From Rhodococcus zopfii NBRC 100606 = JCM 9919 (GTDB lineage Bacteria; Actinomycetota; Actinomycetes; Mycobacteriales; Mycobacteriaceae), in contig NZ_BCXI01000017.1 in assembly GCF_001895025.1 (NCBI RefSeq), positions 62,001 through 126,000 on the forward strand: a DNA stretch of 64,000 nt. The letters are read 5' to 3'. The notes below the pieces were generated by a model. The model did not search any database and had not been told where the DNA came from. It saw only the letters and a list, made by a program, of their open reading frames with translations. Both the position numbers and the translations under genes were made by a program. Below are positions 62,501 through 64,000 of this stretch, in pieces (position 1 is the stretch's first letter; each line of letters begins with the position of its first letter).

Positions 62501-64000
62501 TGGTCGGAGCCGGCAAGACCCTGACGATCACCGCCTCGTGCATGGAAGCCACACGCCTCGGACAGATCCGCCAACCCTGGATCGTGGTGCCCAATCACCT
62601 GCTGGCGCAGTGGGCGGTCGAGGCCCGCGATGCCTACCCGAACGCCAACATCCTCGTCGCCGCCGAACTCGGCGGCCGCGATGACCGGCAACGCTTCGTC
62701 GGGCAGACCGCGGTCGGGGACTGGGATCTGGTGATCGTGCCGCAGTCGGTGTTCAGTCGCATCGCCATGCGCCGCGAAGCGCAGATCGAGTACCTCGAAA
62801 GCGAAATCGCCGAACTACGGCAGGCTCTCGACGCCGCCAACAGCCAGGGCGCGGAGTTCACGGTCAAGCAGATCGAGAACGCGATCAAGGCCGCCGAAGG
62901 CCGCATCGAGAAGATCATCGACGCCAAGGCCACCGACGACGGGCTGACCTTCGAACAATCGGGCTGCGATTTCCTGTTCATCGACGAGGCCCACGACTAC
63001 AAGAACCTCACCCGCCCGTCCAACAGCGCCGACCTGTCGGTGCCGACCGGCTCCCAACGCGCCACCGACCTGGAGATGAAAGCCAAGTACCTGCGAGAAC
63101 AGGCCCGCGCCCGGGGCGCCGAGCAGGGGATGCCGCACGCCCCGGCCAAGGCGCTCGCGTTCGCCACCGGCACCCCGATCACCAACTCGCTGTCGGAGAT
63201 CTGGGTGATGACCAAGTACCTGCGCCCGGACCTGCTGCACGCCGCCGGCCTGGGGCGCATCGACAACTGGGCGGGCACCTTCGCCAAGCCGGTGTCGGTG
63301 GCGGAGATGAACATCACCGCCACCCGCATCCAGATGCGCACCCGCATGGCCGAATACGCCAACGTCCCCCAGCTGGTGGCGATGCTCGACCAGTTCCGCG
63401 ACGTGGTGACCGCCGATCAGATCCCGGTGCGCCTGCCCGTCCTCGACGGCGGAGCACCGCAGATCGTCGAGTTCGACATGGGCCCCGACGCCATCGACGC
63501 GATGGCCGACCTCGATGTGCGCATGGGCATGATCCAGGGCGATCGGATGGACCTGGACAACAGCCTCAAGATCGCCACCGACGGGCGCAACCTCACCATG
63601 CACCCCTCGCTGGCGAACCTCGCCCCACCCGACCCCGAGCACAGCCGCATCGAACACGCCGCCGAGCTGATCTGGCAGGTCCACACCGACCATGCCGATC
63701 TGCGCATCCCGGCCGACAAGTACGGCCCCGAGATGACCGGGGTGTTCCAGCTGGTGTTCTGCGACCGCGGCACCCCCAAGGCCGGCGCCGGCCCCAAGGC
63801 CCGCAATCTCTACACCGAGCTGCGCGACGCCCTGATCGCTCGGGGCATGAAACCCGACGAAATCGCGTTCATGCACGACTACGACAACCCCAAGGCCAAA
63901 GCGAGGCTGGTCCAAGCGTGTGCGGACGGGCGGGTCCGGGTGCTGCTCACCTCCACCAAAAAGGGCGGCACCGGCCTGAACGTCCAGCGGGCGCTCAAAC
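56533..64000 (+). CDS. Giant N-methyltransferase/SNF2-like helicase (runs off window)
   Basis: The frame is open from 56533 to the window end, about 2,489 codons. No ATG or GTG opens it early: a CTG at 56533 overlaps the preceding TGA as CTGA, and the first in-frame GTG is at 56819, so the start is uncertain. Order of parts: helical N-terminus; Pro/Ala linker; helical region; acidic linker with DTDTDTDT (near 856); an adenine-specific methyltransferase with motif I LLLEPGCGAGHFVG (near 1217) and motif IV GNVPFGKF (near 1277, in place of NPPF/Y); then a superfamily 2 helicase with VVGAGKTLTI (near 1992), FLFIDEAHDYKNL (near 2148), ATGTPITNSLSEIW and the start of motif VI, TKKGGTGLNVQ. Such proteins are typical of large plasmids and phages and may protect incoming DNA. 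Confidence 0.9.
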   Translation, partial: MIQAQWARVRDELVDLRSQGKNASCALASARRALATAQERGLPDGIAANTANVASCTEQLERLRGQWRELRGRENQLRSELHALGIDPESVPKQTVREVAAAQPAWREHPATARQLRTLERLARETHVPFVVDEDITKGQAHDLIASLLADNIPQAQFTDRPAGPMFLPAATPTEPTEPAAPDTPPAPKPPPAETPVIDPLGEVERRLLERLAELDAEADAAANPEVNTAAQFFSWADGHFKVKAQVALADLMTDRQSLTDKMFAVCRSILADPKRWGELGRRAAEAYWQARTGEPVQHPVTAEVADTIVGARASEDRAVTEDFLDTTQHVLDAQERAELATAEQRSVHVDAVQDGIDQAATVEVEQWWARGRAAYDPSDPLTLPQPDTDPQIAAAIKTVRGRKARDEIRAQWFAGVEQGRREATAEERSALVAEVAVDPRLIARVEGRRPDYLPTVARDEAKSLIAEAARDGSPLRQAAAKVLLEHHRLPAELYERAYAEWDRIHGPELTWDQATAGEWTAWMTLQLRRDPLVGSWAGQPMWTRTDLIEFGIETAFAVMAEERPDLIAATAGIPTERLAAELRGNIIPNLPQPQAPDVSALFVATGEFRQLRLQDYVESRVQHYSIHGWAYTLDGGSTSTTAGHNPRVAIGALLDARAKPIPEWIDRIYRPYAQARATVVTRAITYARNNEFYHAEARSDLLWQYDESGIFVAAHSLLEDVRRGIIEQLRSDVPAEVELLESLGVDLEWTLGHDADPKVLREIRAAGEDLYSLTPTDLTFAGAGDVVVGDSDGRHVTIRSGWAQNSSEHITYVDGEPRPELTMRDAIAEARAVLAADPQAEQLDPERTTEAEAELDTDTDTDTEAEAEVDTHDKPATETEQPQVSEEAPPPSPRVLAPAVDDTGAVIFEEVESAPTEPSAPAGPDTATTSWMLTDRPTVAHIGPIVAPAPAPEPALAPEPEAVAEPIKAAADADELVVPDTEYGEPLTSPLWRGGGLVKARKESGGYVYLSPATAAQYAAADVSAEPQTAVEQPQSDATAAAELSETVAEVTAPTPDTGGDQAEPETGAAAAQTAPQVETPVVRPAPPTAAAQDFTLGTEVLVPSGAKARARANIAALRLVRRLDEQQRPATADEQAVLAQWSGWGAVPEVFDNRAKVLAQWGDEHAELLDLLGDKGFAQARQTTLNAHYTDPAIVAELWRAVQRAGLPDGALLLEPGCGAGHFVGTAPEKVRMVGVEIEPISAKIAHYLCPSQQIRNHGFERNFAPAGTFTGAIGNVPFGKFAPVDPIHNPGGLAIHNHFIAKSLALTAPGGYVAVVTSMFTSDAKRAEQRAAITATGDLIGAVRLPTGAFDRQAGTDVVTDVLIFRRREDGTAPTEDTLDWAQPAVQVAAVDAKTGEQARTWINPYFAKYPERVLGTLTVGGGMYAGGSLRVTPHTGAALGEQLRTQLDPLIDRAVARGLGFTAQAPDPVQVEAFTTPGLRTGAGLDSNEVLPGAMRFHETENRFEQFTLGRGWAEVGCRGKDLAQQWKVLIALGETVMELSEASRSRRHTVADRDVIRGRLNSLYDGYVRRWGPLNRFKLTDPTPLSEAKIAARLDKAITEWRIKTGREEALADGLDPAEAGPYTGSIPDEVYEELYDRAAEQPQPRRYSAHLQGAIARDPRLGMVLAIENFQSRFDGSEAVATKTAIFTEDTTPFKDKATGAADLDEALAICFDELGHIAPHRVAELLNLSVEDTLDQAQGRIFPSLHADDQWELATVALSGQVRDKLTLAQVKAATDPRYAPLVQALESVVPADVDPADIGVRIGATWVPIEDYRAFLIQEFGLRPDRLTVEHDAISGSWEISTDQKSRHEFSSGYPDKYGTGRLPGVKMFELLANNKPIQVNKTADELERSPKPRFNVKLTEQAHASANALAERFEKWLWEDGDRYLRLARTFNERYNSFVKPVHDGRSKTFPGLNPKYTPYDYQAAAVQRFLHDETILLDHVVGAGKTLTITASCMEATRLGQIRQPWIVVPNHLLAQWAVEARDAYPNANILVAAELGGRDDRQRFVGQTAVGDWDLVIVPQSVFSRIAMRREAQIEYLESEIAELRQALDAANSQGAEFTVKQIENAIKAAEGRIEKIIDAKATDDGLTFEQSGCDFLFIDEAHDYKNLTRPSNSADLSVPTGSQRATDLEMKAKYLREQARARGAEQGMPHAPAKALAFATGTPITNSLSEIWVMTKYLRPDLLHAAGLGRIDNWAGTFAKPVSVAEMNITATRIQMRTRMAEYANVPQLVAMLDQFRDVVTADQIPVRLPVLDGGAPQIVEFDMGPDAIDAMADLDVRMGMIQGDRMDLDNSLKIATDGRNLTMHPSLANLAPPDPEHSRIEHAAELIWQVHTDHADLRIPADKYGPEMTGVFQLVFCDRGTPKAGAGPKARNLYTELRDALIARGMKPDEIAFMHDYDNPKAKARLVQACADGRVRVLLTSTKKGGTGLNVQRALK
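59101..59124 (+). repeat. Hexanucleotide repeat (GACACC)4
   Basis: Four perfect in-frame copies of GACACC encode DTDTDTDT in the acidic linker of the methylase-helicase. Slippage would keep the frame and change linker length. Confidence 0.85.

Noticed and set aside
59665-62691. 1,008-codon open frame on the minus strand inside the methylase-helicase
   Set aside because: Antisense frame caused by high GC. Its composition is Gly/Val/Leu/Asp/Arg without domains, while the plus strand encodes clear methylase and helicase motifs.
1-64000. CRISPR arrays
   Set aside because: No set of regularly spaced 24-40 bp repeats with unique spacers was seen. The GCATGC sites at 54211 are too short and too close.

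Overview
The window comes from a high-GC actinobacterium of the mycolic-acid group, most likely Rhodococcus or a close relative such as Gordonia or Nocardia. The evidence is the G/C-rich third codon positions, frequent GTG starts, a secreted cutinase, TerD/TerC genes and a very large methylase-helicase of the type found on actinobacterial plasmids. There are no rRNA, tRNA, ribosomal or central-metabolism genes. Recombinases, insertion sequences, broken duplicates and toxin- or defence-like genes fill it instead, so it looks like part of a large plasmid or a plasmid-derived island. That assignment is inference.

Layout. 0-1.3 kb: edge of a Tn7-like element (tnsB partial, tnsA). 2.0-4.2 kb: a tyrosine recombinase with a companion protein. 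4.2-14.1 kb: a broken gene, a cutinase, a lipoprotein, an IS3 relic, a response regulator / histidine kinase / pseudokinase / LuxR cluster, a 39-residue zinc-knuckle microprotein and a secreted repeat protein. 14.5-25 kb: a stress or defence core, with a TerD-FtsK fusion ATPase in a tight operon with a coiled-coil/ParB-like protein and two small helical proteins (one WXG100-like), then an intact IS630 element, terD, a DUF475/TerC membrane protein and a convergent TerD-TerA protein. 25.5-28.7 kb: two small genes and a broken, inverted second copy of the recombinase pair. The two recombinase copies bracket about 22.5 kb.

29-36 kb: a large unknown protein, an IS21 relic that truncates a gene on each side, a paralogue-family protein, and the decayed remains of an HNH / HEPN-CBS gene pair. 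36-46 kb: envelope proteins (proline-rich membrane protein, beta-lactamase-like lipoprotein, other lipoproteins), a DUF4236 protein, and the intact MazG-like / HNH / HEPN-CBS cluster. 46-53 kb: a phospholipase D-Ski2 helicase fusion, a paralogue of the 33-34 kb protein in tandem with a NYN ribonuclease, and a TY-Chap-like protein. 53-55.5 kb: a palindrome, a terminator, four evenly spaced GCATGC sites and a class I Fic toxin-antitoxin pair. 55.5-64 kb: a small membrane protein, a helical protein and a methyltransferase-helicase of more than 2,480 residues that runs off the window.

The best candidates for a little-described system are the TerD-FtsK/WXG-like operon with its ter genes, and the HNH + HEPN-CBS + MazG-like cluster, which has a decayed second copy in the same window.
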